Shown one piece after another: positions 11,301-24,920 of a DNA stretch of 64,000 nt (positions are counted from its first letter, which is position 1; the number at the start of each line of letters is the position of its first letter). The notes beneath the pieces are model-generated. The model was not told the DNA's origin, searched no databases, and was given only the letters and a program-made list of their open reading frames with translations. The position numbers and the translations under genes are program-made. The stretch spans positions 310,001 through 374,000 of the forward strand of contig JASANH010001438.1 of assembly GCA_030248295.1 (NCBI GenBank), given 5' to 3'. This DNA is from Mesodorylaimus sp. YZB2_4. Its lineage: Eukaryota > Nematoda > Enoplea > Dorylaimida > Dorylaimidae.

Positions 11301-14300
11301 CTCGATTGTCAAAGTCAGTGGGCCCGTGGCATGTCTGATGATATAATTAGCTTCTTCCGGCGTGCCATTGGCTGTGCACCAGTCATTGATGGCCAAGATT
11401 CTATCGCCAACCAACAAGACACCGGATCTGGAATGATGATTTGGCATCACCCATCACTACTGTATGAACACAAAATCTAGCTTACTTATCAGCTGGGCTA
11501 CCACGTTCAATATAAGATACGAAAAGTGGTGTCCGTGGAGACTGCTGCTGATCAGATATCGATTGATTACGATGCAAGATCAGACCGTAACCCCCGCGCG
11601 CCCAGCAGTTGAGAACCACTTCCATTACTTCGCTGTGGCATACTTGGCCACACGGTACGGCCGAGACGGACGCTGTCAACGAGCCTAAAACAGAAGTCGA
11701 GTGCGTGAATGATGTTAAGAAAGAATAAAATTCATTCTTATTCAAACCGGGGCATGAGAGCTCAAAATAATTTCAAAAAAACAGCAGAAGTAAAACCCTT
11801 AGTACCTTCACAGTCAAAGCACAGTAACTCAACGAGCCCGAGTCCAACTTCGGCCATGAATCACATGGGTATATCACGGGTAGGGCTAAACGCAGATGGA
11901 CCGCACATAAGCCAATTAGGACGCTCCGAATCAAAGTAACTTCTTGCCTAGCGAAGCCCGCATGATAGAAAATTCAAGAAAAGACAGCTCGCAGTTCAAC
12001 CTTCAATTTGTAATGCACTTCAAATGAGAAAAGTGTTTCCTCCTCGCATCCGCCGCACTCAGCCAAAGTCTAAGTTCACACTAGCAGCAGGGCCGATCTA
12101 TCGTAGGAAAGGGTAGGTAACTCAACACCTTTCTCATCCTCCTCGTTCATCACCTCTCAGACTACGCATTCTGAAAACTTCTTTCACTTTAAAGTTCTTG
12201 CGCCCTCCTTGGACGCACATCAAAAATGTGCATCGGATAGGCGCCGCCGCGGTCATACACCCTACGTCCACACAACATAAACGAGCAAAGAAAACAGTTT
12301 CTTTACTACTTTTTCTTTGCGCCTCCCATAAGACTCGCAGAAAGCTGTTATGTTTGCATCTAAAGCATCCAACATATTCGCCCTAAACTGGCCGTAAAAT
12401 GTTGCCCTCGAGAACATATGCGATGCGGATAAAAGAAAAACATAAGTGTAAGAGGGGAACTCAAAAGTGTAAAAATGTGACTTTTATTATGAACTTACTG
12501 ACTGTGGCCACGCCTTGGATACCAGTATATTGAAAACATAGATGGAACATGTGTCGTCCAACGGTTTCAGGAATTTCACTCAAATGATTTCCAGATTCAG
12601 AAAAAAATCCAGTCCTCTACGTGCCAGCTACATTCAAATTTTATGATCGGTCAAAATGATTTTGAACGCTTCAATTTTTTGGCAACACAAAACTGTACTT
12701 TGCCTGATGACGTGCTAACACGAAAAAAATGTAAGCGAGCCGTGGCGTCTCGGCTTCCAGGCTCCGAGTCTGACAGTGAGTCACCAACTCGATTAGTTTA
12801 CGCTGAGGCCAGGCGTGACGAGACGGTCATTTGTTGACCTTAATTAGCGAGGCATCAATTACGAAATTAGCACTTAGGCAAACGGCGTAGGCGACTGGGA
12901 GCAAAAGTTCTCAATCCGGAGTGAGAGAAATTAGCTCCTTGATGAACGTGCCTTGGAACCGAGCACGGCTTGAATTGAGCGAAAGAAGTCGAAACTTAAT
13001 GTTGCTTTCGAGGCACGTCTAAGCAAGCAAACCTTTCTTCATCAACCAGGCCAGGACCTAAGCGAAGACTCGGTTACACACAAGAATGCCAGATGGGTGC
13101 GCAATGGGCGATTCTTCATCTACCACTCTAACACGTATCAGATGTACGTCAGTAGCGAGCAAATGCGCAGTTGTCGACCAAAATGATGATGAGTCGAGCC
13201 AGTGCCCAGGTCGAACCTCAATAATTTTTATTATTACGCTTATTACGTGTCCTTCCTGACTTTTATGATTTTCTTTATAAATAATTGAAGAACTATTAAG
13301 AGGCGCAATGCGATAGCTTGCTTTAATAGGCAATTAGCACTTGCTAATTACCTCATACAGTGCAAGTCGAGAAAAGAAGTCGGCATGCGTTTTTGTTTTC
13401 TGCTCTTCGCATTCTCAGTCGGGAATGTTTATTGAACTGAGCAATGGTTCAACATCGTAGAATCACTCTACGCCACCTGGCCTGTCAGTGTCCTCACACA
13501 GGCTAACAGAATGGATGACGAATGCTCAAACAAAGCTATCCCGCACAAACCAGTGAAAAGACATTTCCACAAATGGGTATTTCCTTTTTTCGAGTGTTTT
13601 CTTGCTGCCTACTGACGCAGATTTCAGTCCTTGGAAAATCTTAACCTCAGTTTTTCGTTATTTTTGACGTCAGAATGAAATATGGCCTCACACAAACCAC
13701 GACCTAGGCATCGTGTATGCAAGTAAAGTTTCCACGCCTAACTTCTCATACCGCCATTGACGGCTTATTGGACAAAAAAGCACAACGTGTGCTCGCAAAT
13801 TTTCAAAGGGGTAGCGGAAAGTTGTTGAAAAACGACCATCTACCAATTTCAAGTAAGCTAGAGGCCATTTAGAAAAAGCGCATTGCTAGAGTGTTTTATT
13901 TTACACGCGAAGAACGATTGTGGGTGCTAATTGAGGCAAAACGGATCCCTAGGGCAGATAGAAGAAAGGAAAAGAAAAGTTTGCAGTCTTCGAGATGTGT
14001 GTTTTGGCGGGGTCAATTTGAAAGCGCAGATTTTTCTGGAGGTCCTTGAACGCTCATCGTCAGTTTTATGCACTGTGTTGCCATTTAAAGATGGTCGAGA
14101 AAAAGCCGCAGCGTTTGTTTGCACAACCCAGGCCCTTATGCATCGCTACTTGTCCTCCTTTTAGCCTTGTGCTGAATGAATAAAGAAAAAGGGCTGCCAG
14201 CACAGGTGCACGATCCCCGAATGTCCATCCATAAAGACACTTACCGCTAGATAAAGGCAAGAAGTCATGGACAGGAGTGCCGTATCGGGTCCCAACAGCA

Positions 14301-16874
14301 GAAGCAGATCGACCGCGCCCATTATGACCATTTTTGGAGGAAGCTGACGAATGACGTCGATCTCCTTTTTTGGCTTTTTCCGATCCACTGGAGACCAATT
14401 GAGACGCACTGAATAGCTGCTGCTGGTGTTTTGTCAGTTTCCGACCGCGTCCACTTCCGCCATTGGCCAATGGTTGCTGTTGCGTTTGGCGGGTCTCCTT
14501 GTCAGGCGATTTCTTACTGTTCTCATTGTTGTTGTTATTGCGCCCGTGATAATTGCTGGAAGACGGCGAGGAGAGACCATTTTGTTGTTGCCTCGCTGAC
14601 TGACCACCGTTCACGCTCGATAGACCTTTCGGAGGCAGGGCTGAATCGAGGCTTCGTTGAGCTGATGCTTTCTTTTTACGATTTCCATTGTTCATTATGA
14701 CGGCATATTCGGGCGGGCTTTCTTTTGCAGTCCGTCGATGTGTGGGTGTAGGTACGTCCCGAGTTCGATGTCTCTGCCTCTGTTCCTGTTGAGCGTATAT
14801 GCCTCGAAGGTATCGAGGCACGATTTCGACTCGAATGTTCTGACTATTGGAACTGCCTTTCAGTAGTTGATACACTTCGGCCAAGGTTGTGTATTCAAGG
14901 GTAACGCCATCGATTGCGAGTAGTTGATCGCCCACAAACAGGGCGCCGCATCTGCAAAGAGAACACAAATATGGACGGTTGTGTGGCATGCTGCTCATGA
15001 GTAGGTGGGTATCCGAGGATGTTAGTTAGCAGCATTTGATCAGATGTATTTAGTACGACGGCATGGTGCGGAGTGAGAGGCCATGTTCCAGTATATGATG
15101 GGGCACGGTCATTAAACATCCGCTTAGCACCTACGCTTATTTTACACTCGCACCAGATCCCCACCCCACTATCCAAAATTTCGCCCCTCGCGAGTTAGTC
15201 ACGACTGGCGTAAGCTTAGCGGAACTCTTTGAAAGTAAACGTTGAAATAGCTTCTCAAGTAGCGGTCAGTCAACTTTGGTGACTGGTCGGCAAAATTGTT
15301 TAAACAAGACATGCATCGCCCATGACAGCTTCGCCAGATTCGATTACGGAAGCACTGACTCGCTAAATGTCAATTTACGCATCAGCTTAAAGGTGGCTCA
15401 AGAAGCTAGCTCCCAGGACAGGCGGGCACCGAGGTAAGCACAAGGACGCTTAGCACTTGAGCTAGTTTAACTGGTTCCTAATTATTTCACAGCCTTTTAC
15501 CTGTCGGCTATGCTGGCCGCACCGATAGCCCCAATTACGTAATATCGTTTGACCGCCTCTGTCTGATCATCGTTGTTCGCATCCGTCACCTCCTCCACAT
15601 TCAGAGTTACGCCCAATTCTTCACCGGCCGGTTTATCGATTTCCAATAAAAGCGGGCCTTGGGCATGATTTACTGCATCTAAAAAGAAACACCTTGACGG
15701 GAGCGCACCAGAGATCAAGGCATCCATCCATTTACCAAGTACGGACACGTCGTAGTCGACAGTCAGGACGCACTCGTTCGATCGGTCAATGTAGCTTAAA
15801 GCTGTTCGCAAGGTTGCCGTGGTCACGTCCAAACCGTTTATAGCAGTTATTCGATCACCCATTCGAATTCGTCCATCCCTGAAATGGGAGCATGGCTTAA
15901 TTTTTACCTGACAGCTAATAGGCTGTTTTGAGATTTCGCGCGTAAGACAGCACATCGCCATAGCATACCAGGCCAAGAATGAAAACCGGACGATTTCATA
16001 GCCAACAAGGACGCGTCCTAATTACTGTATTAGCAAAGGCCCCCATCTGTACTAATCGTAAAAGCGCACCAGGATCTCCTACCATACCTATGAGAAGGTC
16101 CTCCAGCGCGTATTGCAGTGACGGTCAGTGGTCGAGATTTTGTTGGATCTGGACCATAAGACCCTCCACGAATGGTCAAACCGAGACCACCGCCCTCCTT
16201 ATCCAATCGAACTAGACAAGTTTTTGTGACCGTGGTGTCTTGTGGTGGGCGATCAAAACCTAAATCGAAAACGTTCTTTGCAATCCATCTTCCTTTGGAA
16301 TGTGTCAGAGAACTTACAAGGATGATTCAAATCGTATTCGACTGATAATACGACTTGTTCACCCGCGTTTCGCAGAACGGTCAAAATGTCTTCGTGTTCC
16401 AATGCACTAATCGATAATCCGTTCACCCCAGTCAGTACATCGCCCACTTGTAAGCAGTCGCTTCTAAAGTGTAACTTTTCAGATGGACACGGCTGCTTGT
16501 GTGTTTTCTTCGTGCCTCACCTATGGGCTAATCCTCCGGGTCTCAGACAGGATATGGTCGGCGGGCACTCTTTGTCAGCCCCGCCAGCGATACCCAATCC
16601 TAAAGTGTCGCCCGATTTTCGACGTAACGTCACCTCGCAGCTTCCTCGACACGTCGTCGCGCTACCTGACACCGGAAGGAACAGGTTTGTCAACACACAG
16701 GTAAAGTGAATATTGACATAAAAGCTAGTTCAACCAATAAAAGCGTTACAAAAGGCACTTGGACAATAAACAACAAACCTCTTTCCGATGGCGCTTGTGG
16801 TTTCACGCCAACGCTTACGTACGCCCCACTGCCACCTCCAATGTCTTCGATAGAACTCGGTGATCGGTTTTCTT
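8362..16874 (-). CDS. Grip: Glutamate receptor-interacting protein (GRIP), seven PDZ domains
   Basis: Synaptic/muscle scaffold that binds receptor and adhesion-protein tails. Exons: 16521-16665, 16318-16463, 16088-16259, 15736-15878, 15501-15678, 14245-14951, 11486-11684, 11288-11427, 11086-11233, 10685-10999, 10313-10622, 9567-9958, 8616-9510, 8362-8550; about 1,360 aa, all junctions in phase. The seven PDZ domains match GRIP1/2 in order: PDZ1 (GDTLGLGIAGG), PDZ2 (GGGLGLTIRGG), PDZ3 (ELGVTL ... IADRCGALFVGD), PDZ4 (VSYIERGSPADKSG), PDZ5 (VISDVRTGSVAHR), PDZ6 (GPLGLTIAGTDD), PDZ7 (DFGFSVSDGMQDKG). Each PDZ is cut by an intron near the same place, after the GGxA(D/E)R-like turn. The PDZ3-4 linker is long and Asn/Gln/Ser-rich; the PDZ6-7 linker is Ser/Thr/Pro-rich. 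The exon before 16665 is probably 16819-16874 or a shorter version, but its frame could not be fixed. The C-terminus is TTV, itself a class I PDZ-ligand pattern. Confidence 0.93.
11685..14244. other. Large Grip intron between the PDZ3 and PDZ4 exons
   Basis: This 2.56-kb interval is bounded by a strong donor (GGTAAGTG just below 14245) and acceptor (CTGTTTTAG just above 11684). Most other Grip introns are 50-350 nt, so it is exceptional. I see no coding exon in it; it is moderately AT-rich and may hold regulatory sequence. Confidence 0.6.
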
Positions 16875-17397
16875 CTGCAAACAAAAAAAGAAAAATACAC
16901 CAATTATATCTCTTTAAAAAAGTCAGCGTCATTAGAAATGGCATTGAGTATTCGGGGCCAAGGTACTCGACGAAACGAGACTGCTCACAATAACAAAACT
17001 ATCCAAAGTGTCCAACTTTAAGAATGAGCTCACAGAAATAGCAAGTGGTTGAAAGATGAATAAAGCTGACTGAGTGGACTAGTTTCTTTTTGAAATTCGA
17101 CTCAAAAAATTTTTGTAGGAAGCTAAAGGGTAAGGTGAATTTCACGCTGTTCGAAAAGCGAGAAAAGGTATGCGAAAAATTTTGTCAACCATGTTTGGAT
17201 CAGCAGCAAAAATGTAGCGCTGAAACATAGTGTTGACTCCATCTGAGGCACAAACATAACAGGGCCTGGAATGAGCCAAGAATAGTCCCCTGGTTCAGTG
17301 GGATGCTCGAGGCGGCTAGGGGAACAATGGTGGATGGGTTCATGGGTCAGTCCTAGATGAGACTTAGAAACACAGTGATTCACGAATTGACCGATCT

Positions 17398-17952
17398 CTA
17401 ACCCAGTATAGGAGGCAGACGTAAACTGGAGCTTAGCGATCGTGGTAAGGCTCGTTTTCCACAAGTTCCAGCGGCGGACACAGTCTGCGATCGTCGTCTG
17501 AATAATGGCTTCTCATCGGACTGCGTCGAAGTAGTTGGTATGCTGGTGGAGAAGGTTATTTGTCTCTCCTCTCTGCCGATCCCAGAATGTCCAGCCAAGC
17601 GCTTAGCCGCCACTTTATTTTCCAAAACTAGAGTCGTCGCTCCAATCGGAGTATTATTCCCAGTGATTCCTGGTCCAGTGGAGGCGTAAGATGGCAAATC
17701 CGTAGTTGGCGGGTCTTGTCTACGATGAAGCATTCTCAGCTTTTCGTAATAGGCGTTAGCGTTTTCGATATAAGTCTCCAAGAATGTAGTATGGCGACGG
17801 GGTCGATCGACAGATGCGTCGTTCTCGATATGGATATTGGTTTGGTGTTTGCGATGATGCGAATGGGGTCGTCTAGCCGAAGCGTTAGCCTTTGCTAAAT
17901 CGCGGTAAATCGCTACCAAACCACCGGCAGCCATTGAATTAGGACTAGTCAT
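17398..17952 (-). CDS. Possible N-terminal coding exon of Grip
   Basis: An open frame of 184 codons begins at ATG 17952 and is rich in Ser, Thr, Arg and His (for example ENANAYYEKLRMLHRRQ). Its codon use resembles that of the Grip exons downstream on the same strand. It lies where a Grip first exon would be expected, but I found no convincing GT donor that joins it in phase to the PDZ1 exon, and GRIP N-termini are poorly conserved. It could instead be a small separate gene. No domain is recognised. Confidence 0.4.
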   Translation of the reverse strand: MTSPNSMAAGGLVAIYRDLAKANASARRPHSHHRKHQTNIHIENDASVDRPRRHTTFLETYIENANAYYEKLRMLHRRQDPPTTDLPSYASTGPGITGNNTPIGATTLVLENKVAAKRLAGHSGIGREERQITFSTSIPTTSTQSDEKPLFRRRSQTVSAAGTCGKRALPRSLSSSLRLPPILG

Positions 17953-17999
17953 CTAGCATGGCCGTGCTCGGTATACATTATCCTGGCCCGTTCATTAGG

Positions 18000-20900
18000 C
18001 ACTGGCCAGTCGGATCGAAGCAGAGCGACGTATCAGAGCGTAAAAATGAAAAGTGTGGTTACGACTCGTTGAAGACGAGAAGAGGAGCCAGAAGATCTCT
18101 TTTTAATCCTCAGGCTTATTGAACGAAAATCGGTGGCCAAAAAGAGCCGAGAAAACGAGACAATTCGCTAAATCGTCTCTTGCGTCAATTCGTGAGTGAA
18201 TGCTGGCTAGCCACGACCAACGAGCCAGGTGAGATGGTTTAGCCGAGACAAGAAAAGACCCTGTTTTCACTCTTTTCGCAATTTGATTAGCTTCCAAAAT
18301 ATATTTAAACGAAAAACTCGAAGTGTCGAAGAACGCAGCAGGCAAACTCGGGGTGGAAGAGCGGCTAGCTACCGCTTATATGTAATCACATAACAAGGGG
18401 TCGGGCGAGGGGGCGTGTTTCTTGGTGGTTTCGAAATGAAGAAAAACTCAGCTTCATCTACGTTGCACCGACTCGTTGAAAGCCTGGCTCGGCAGAGTTT
18501 TGGAAAAAGATGAAAAGTTCAAGCAAGAATTACATACAGAGGGCGCTGAGTGACTGGTTCTGAGTTTCCGTTTAGGAGTTTCCACAACAAACGAGCCCAT
18601 CCTTCAAACATCTTTTCAACACCGGACTCGAAAACGTACGTCAATGAGATTATTTCCAGGGATCCAACCTCGGACGGACTCGTCGGACCCCGTCGCCGAT
18701 GAAATACTCAAAACGTTTATTTGCTGTGCAAGTCTCGTCAATTCAAACCCTTTTCAACTGTCCCGCTTGTATTCTACTGTAGCTACCACTGCATACCACT
18801 AATGCAACCACAACAATCGTATGCAAACCGGACGTCAAACTTGACAAATTGAGGCGTCCGAGCGGGACGCTTTTTTCCAAACTCGTCTCCCGTGTCCCCT
18901 TTGTCGGATCTGCAATGGACTGTGTACGCGACGTAATTGATGATGCTTTTGTTACGATTCAGGCACGAGCTGCATAATCATCGAATCCGTGCGAATATCA
19001 CCGGTTCGCACAAGATAAGAGCATCTGTCCCCCGACGCCGGACACTGGCGCCACCAGCTCATCGCCATGCTAGCACGCACATGCGACTGCCTAATCTGAA
19101 TAAGTAATCGAGTTTGCATCCTATTCTCTTTAGTGTTGACCCTATCTATGCGTGACATGCATAATTATGCCTTCTCCAATTTCTCGCCCATCATCGAGCC
19201 GAGTGACCAAAAATGCTTCCGCTCGTCGACAAATCCTTTCTGTCCAGCACTGGTCCCAAAAGGGCGATTCCTCATAGTGTCACAAGAGAACGTTTACGGG
19301 ACGACATGTGGAAAATGATACTGAATAGAACCTTGTAAACACGTGTCAACCGAGACTGAGTCACCTGTCATCCGTTTCGATAACGCTGACGTCACGTGAA
19401 CGTGACGGTGGCAGGTGCGGTGCCATAAGAGGAAATGGCCATCAAGAGGAAAAAGCGCGCTCGTGATTTGCATCTGCTTCTTTGCTGAAATTATAACGGC
19501 CTGTGATCCGACCCCTGCGAGCTCCCCGCCTCGCTGTCCATCAAGACGACGTCCCCTAAGTGAAAGTGGATAAGGCTTTTGCCAAAAAAGAAGCTACGCC
19601 CAATTCACTAATTCGGCTCTTCAAAACCGAGATTACTGCCCGCCCGTGCCGCAAAAGGAAGCTCGCGGAGGTAAAAAAACGACAAGCGGCAGCTGCGCCC
19701 GTGCTTTCTTCCGTATTAGGCTACAGTGTCGCGTGCCGGTGGACGTGCCTCAAACCAGTGCATTATCCAAACCGGCCAACTGAAAAACGTCGCTGGTGGT
19801 AGAGAAGGGAGGAAGGGCAGCCAAAATCGAATCGAGTGCTTGAGGGGGAAAACAATAAAAAATACATACAAGAAAGAAAGACCATCTGCCAGTTTCATCA
19901 TACGCATCTGCTTTTCAGTTCAAGCGTGCCTCTTTCGTATTGGCTTTAGTAATGGCGCCAATTCGCTTCCATGATACCAAAGATGGACATATGCAAAGAC
20001 CGTGCCCATTTTATCGATACAACGGAATGCGTTTCAATCGAGCGGAACAAGCGCTCAAGCAGTTTAGATGACGCTTTGGTAAACGAGGTGTGTGCGCTAG
20101 TGAAATTTAAGCTCAACAATTTGAGAAAAAAGGCAACCAGTGGCCAATGCGATCGAACCCTTGGCCTTGTTTATGCTCCAATATAAGCCTAATGGTGTCC
20201 ATGAAAAACAATTGAATTCGACTCTCCGGCCTACTGTAAACCACGACCTCATTTCACACCAGCTGCACTCGAAACGGGTGGAATAAGAAAAACTAGACAG
20301 ACTGGTTCTCGAATAGTCTTTTTTAAAGAAACTGGAGAAAGTAAAACGATAAAAAGCAGGGGAGGGGAGTTGTCTCGAGTGGCATAAGTTCGTGTGTGGT
20401 CCCTGACCTGCATTGTAGGAATGTGGAAAATGAGTTGGCCCGCGTTTATCTCATTCTACAACGAGCATAAGCCTTTCTCAGCCATGTGGAATGCGTGTTT
20501 ACATAAAAGGTGGTGTTGTGTTGGTAAGATGAAAACAGGGCTGCCATAAGGGTGGGACGACGACGCCAGGTTTAGTAGAGGGCGAGTTTTGAAGAATGAC
20601 TTCTCGTCCAAATCCGGCAGTGAGGGGGTTACGACGTTGTTAGGATAACAAAAGGTAAAAGGGAGGCCCGCATTCAACCTGTGCCTCACTTTGGCCAACC
20701 TAAAACATGCGTAAACATTTGTCAATAAGACCAGACGACTCACCTTTTACGGCGGCGGCGGTGGGAACGGCGAGGCCAGATCCATTGGTGGTGGCGTGGC
20801 TAGTGGAGTTGCGACCACTATTTTTCCGCCACGTCGGGCACAACATCGCTGTCTCAAGATACCACTTTCGCACTCTTCCTCAAATCCGCGCACACACGAA

Positions 20901-23900
20901 CGTTGGTTTGGTCGGTGGCACCCAACTCAACCAGTTCCCAAAGTGTCACTGCGTGCCTACCAAAATAAGCAAAGGCCCAGAAAAAAGTTGTGAAAGAAGG
21001 TGTCGGGGCCTAGTCGACGAAGAAAAATGATTGTGGTCAGGCGATGTAACTATTCGAATTATCTGTCCAAGGACACGCAAGGGTGAGGATCAATCAAAAA
21101 TAGACCACACGATCATTCGACCGCCCTCGACGGCAGCCAATGATGATCCCATTGTGCACTAACTAACCATCGGCGCGTATTGCCTATAAAAAAGAATACA
21201 AATACAGGATATGCGCATAAATCCTAGTGTCCACCCAAATGGACATCGAGGCGACCGTGACACCAATACTGCACCGACTGAGCCGTTTTTGGCCCTCCTC
21301 CGGAATCAGACCAAACTAAGTAAAGCAAACACTATTAGGTATATTGGGACGAAAGGGGGCTCCAAAAAGGGCCACCGGAGACACGGCTGGGCGGGAAACT
21401 GGCTGGCGTTAATAGAACTCGAGAGAATAGACTTGCGAGAGGACGTGTCCTGGAATGAAAGCTGGTCCAAGCCGGGCTCGTCTCGGCCAAACGAAGCAGG
21501 GTGGAGTCGATTTTTTGAAAAATGGTCTCTATTTTCAATTAGAATGCTTCTTGGCTGCCCTTAGCCGAACGGAAGAGACAGTGAACAGGGCGGCTGGCGG
21601 CAGACGTCTCGTGAGCCACCAGCGCCCGAGCCCCACGGCCAAACTGGTGACAACGATGACAACTAAAGTACGAGTTTGAGGAAACAGCTGACACAACATA
21701 GCACTAGCACTGGCCAAAATCTGACCTCGAGACTGATGATCTCTCGGTAGGGCGAACGACTGCTCAAGAGATCTGCCAGATGGACCGCCAATCATTGGTC
21801 ACTGGCTTTTTTCGCGCATTTTCGACGGCCTGCTCAAACAATGCGCCTTGGTGAGACAATATTCGACGAACGGCCACTACTTCGGACAAGCTTGCCATTC
21901 ACTCAAGCGTCGCGTTGGCCTGGCGCCGAACCGAGCTTACTCTCAGACCCCCGCTGCTGTTGATCAGATTTCTCGCTTTCAATCATAACCCCCTGACCCC
22001 TTGGATCACAACATATCCTCCTCCGGGAAAACAAAGTGGATAAGCGTTTCCAAATGCCAAGCATGTGGAAGACATCACCGCGGCCGGTCGACTTGACAAA
22101 TCCACGCCTGTCGATCATCACTGACGCAGAAAAGGCGTGCGACTGCGACGCGGCTGGATGCTCTCCTCCTCTGCCACCACCCGCAGTTTTGAAAAATTGG
22201 CACTGGAAGTGCCTCAAACAAGTTGGGCAAAAACAACGAATCACACTTTGGACTCGGAATGTCGGCGAATCAAAATAACGGTTATCCCAGCAATAAAATT
22301 CCCAATTTCCCACTCTTGACAGCCCTTTGAATGAGCCACTATTCTACAATCCCATCTCACGCTTCGTATAATAAAAACCAAAAATGGTGAACTAAAAAAT
22401 TTCTAGATCTTCAAGAAAATCGCGTTTCCTTCCTGCCCGAATCTTGTGCCAGTCAGTGACGTCGTCCGTATCTTTGCAGAAAAATGGTCGTGGCGCCAAG
22501 TAAGTGACCTCAGTCCATTCTGTCTGCGCCCACCTCCTTCTCCACAATAGTACTATCGCAGCCTCGGAAGGAAAAAACAAAACGACGTCGCGCGCCGTCG
22601 ACCTGCCCTCACCACCTTCTGCCCCATCCACACTCATGCCCTACGCTCGACGAAAACCAGCACCGATTTCTTATACCTACGTAAAAACGTGCGAACTCAA
22701 TCACTCGTGTCCGCACATCCATCCACTGACCCATCAACGTCTTCCAAGAAGGACGAGACGAATATGGAACGACGGAACTAGCCAAACACACCACCCTACC
22801 TGCTCACCAACAATGGGCGGACGGGTCTTACGTCCATCAGTGGTCAATGTGTGATGAAGGTGAAGCGTAATTATTGGCCAGTGGTCATAAAAGAGGTAGG
22901 TATTTTCAAGAGAACATAAAAGCGTGTGCGCACAGTAAAGGTGCTAGAATGAGGAAAATAGCGCCTCCAATCTCCAACCCTTTTACGAGCACGGGCCAAG
23001 ACGGATTTTATTGCCTTTACGTTGCGACGAGGCGCCGCCCCGTTTCCTGGTGGAAATGCCTTATTGTACTGTAAAAACGTTGCCTGATCACAACATAAAG
23101 GCCCAAGAAAAGACCAAGTAAAATACGATCGCCATGGCCGTACAAGGGACGAGCCAATTCATGTCCAGTCGCACTTCGAGTTGGAATCGGTGAGAGACGT
23201 TTAATCGCCACCATTTTTAAATCGTCACCACTCAAAATGAAAATTGCACACGAGTTGGCCTTTTACTCCTCCATATACCAATCCCTCGCTCGAAATGGTT
23301 CGAGCACGAAACCTAGCAATGATGCCAGTTTCCATCCAATGGTGCCTTTTTTCTAAAGACGAGTAGCAAAGCAATTCTGTGGCACGCATTCACGATTTTG
23401 GTCCGCCTGTCTGCAAGAGCATTTCGAGAGTATCCAAACGTGAGGGTACGCTAAGAAAAAATACTCAACTCTACTCAAAGCCAGCCGAATTCACTCGAAA
23501 ACTTTTGAGTGGTCAACAAGCGAGTGGTCCGCCGAAAAATGGTCATACATTTTCGTGTACATGCGGCACGCATTCGCGTGCAAAGTAGCCCTACGCGTGC
23601 CCGTTTTCTTACCACATTCAGTTGTAGTGACCAGTACAAAAATAGATCACACTGCAGGCATAGCTGGCATGAAGCCCGAGTGTAACATTCCATACACCTC
23701 CCCCATAGACTACGTAACCGTTTACCAATCGGCTTCTGTGCAATCGAAATGGCACCATATCCGCCTTGCGACCCACGAGAAGTGCATCGGCCATGACGGC
23801 AAGCGACGACGCGTAGCTGATGGGCTTTGGGCGCGACGGCTGGCCGTGAATGCGTACAATAATTTTGTACTTTCCATGTGTGGAATGGGCAAAAGCGATT

Positions 23901-24900
23901 ACGGCAATGTCTGCTAAATCATGCGCAAACGTGACCATGTCCCCGTTCAGCCTCACAGAGCTGTTTTTGTAAGGCGAATAGAGGAATCCGAAAATGGAGT
24001 TTATACAAGTCAATGAATAAATGATGAAGAAAGAGAGCACGGTTTATGACAGCACGAATCATAACACACTCAAATTTATTACATAAGTGGTCGTAAAAGT
24101 TTATTGAAATAGGTTTCAGTGCATTTATTTTTGATTTGACGATCACCCCACGAAAATTGCGCATTGTACGAAATTGTTCTAGGAGCATTGACCTTTTTCA
24201 GATTCCTTTGTGATGGCATGAGTCAATATGCGTCGTCAAGCTTTATTCCAAAGCAGCAAATTTAAGAGTTTGCCTCGGAAATCTAACACTCATTTGCAAC
24301 TAACTAGTTGCTGCTTGCAATTTCCGTAAATTATATTAAAGGTAATCCACGAAATGTCGGCTCTTTTGATGCACGAGATTATTATGAGCTGGATCGAGCT
24401 GAGTCGAACTTTCAGAGAAAAACTCAAGGTTTTTAAATTCTGAAATAATGACCTTTGGACAACAATTGCCTTTGCGTGTGCGACTTTAAAAATATATGCA
24501 CGAGCTGCTTAAAACAGTAGCAAAGTTATTTCGAAAAGTTGATGTCATACGATTCTGGGATTTTCAAATTGTTTGGCATCCGTTGGCTCAGTCAAATTCG
24601 ACATGGTTTATGACTGAAATATTACCCCGACATACCCACATATACCTACCGTATATCTAAAGGATTTGAAATGTTTGCCCGCAAAAGAAACAAGTCAAAT
24701 GAAACCATTGCGTATGTGTCGCATATCGCACTAGTCCCGCCTGAACTGTACTTTTTCTACACCGTACACTGCGAAAAACAAGGAGCTTGAGGAAAAAGCA
24801 GCAGACCTGTCATTATTGCTTATGCTTACTGCTCTTGCGGTCGCACTTCTTTACGCTCTGCAGCGTCTTCTTTCTGCATACTTACCCGAAATTTGATACA
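18000..24900. other. 6.9-kb stretch with no convincing gene
   Basis: It separates the 5' end of Grip (-) from the + strand gene at 24921, so it should contain both promoters. Open frames here are short, lie on both strands at once, and show no domain, splice pattern or consistent codon use. GC content is higher than in the AHCYL region. I recognise no RNA gene or mobile element. Confidence 0.45.
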
Positions 24901-24920
24901 TCGAAACTCTCTTGTTAACC

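Noticed and set aside
16819..16874. Firm placement of a Grip exon before PDZ1
   Set aside because: A good acceptor exists, but two possible donors and two possible acceptors downstream give different frames; left open.
22504..22854. Plus-strand ORF, 116 codons
   Set aside because: No domain, no splice partners, composition like translated GC-rich non-coding DNA.
23555..24040. Opposed ORFs of 120 and 140 codons
   Set aside because: Overlap each other, the minus one lacks an ATG at its start, and neither shows a family.
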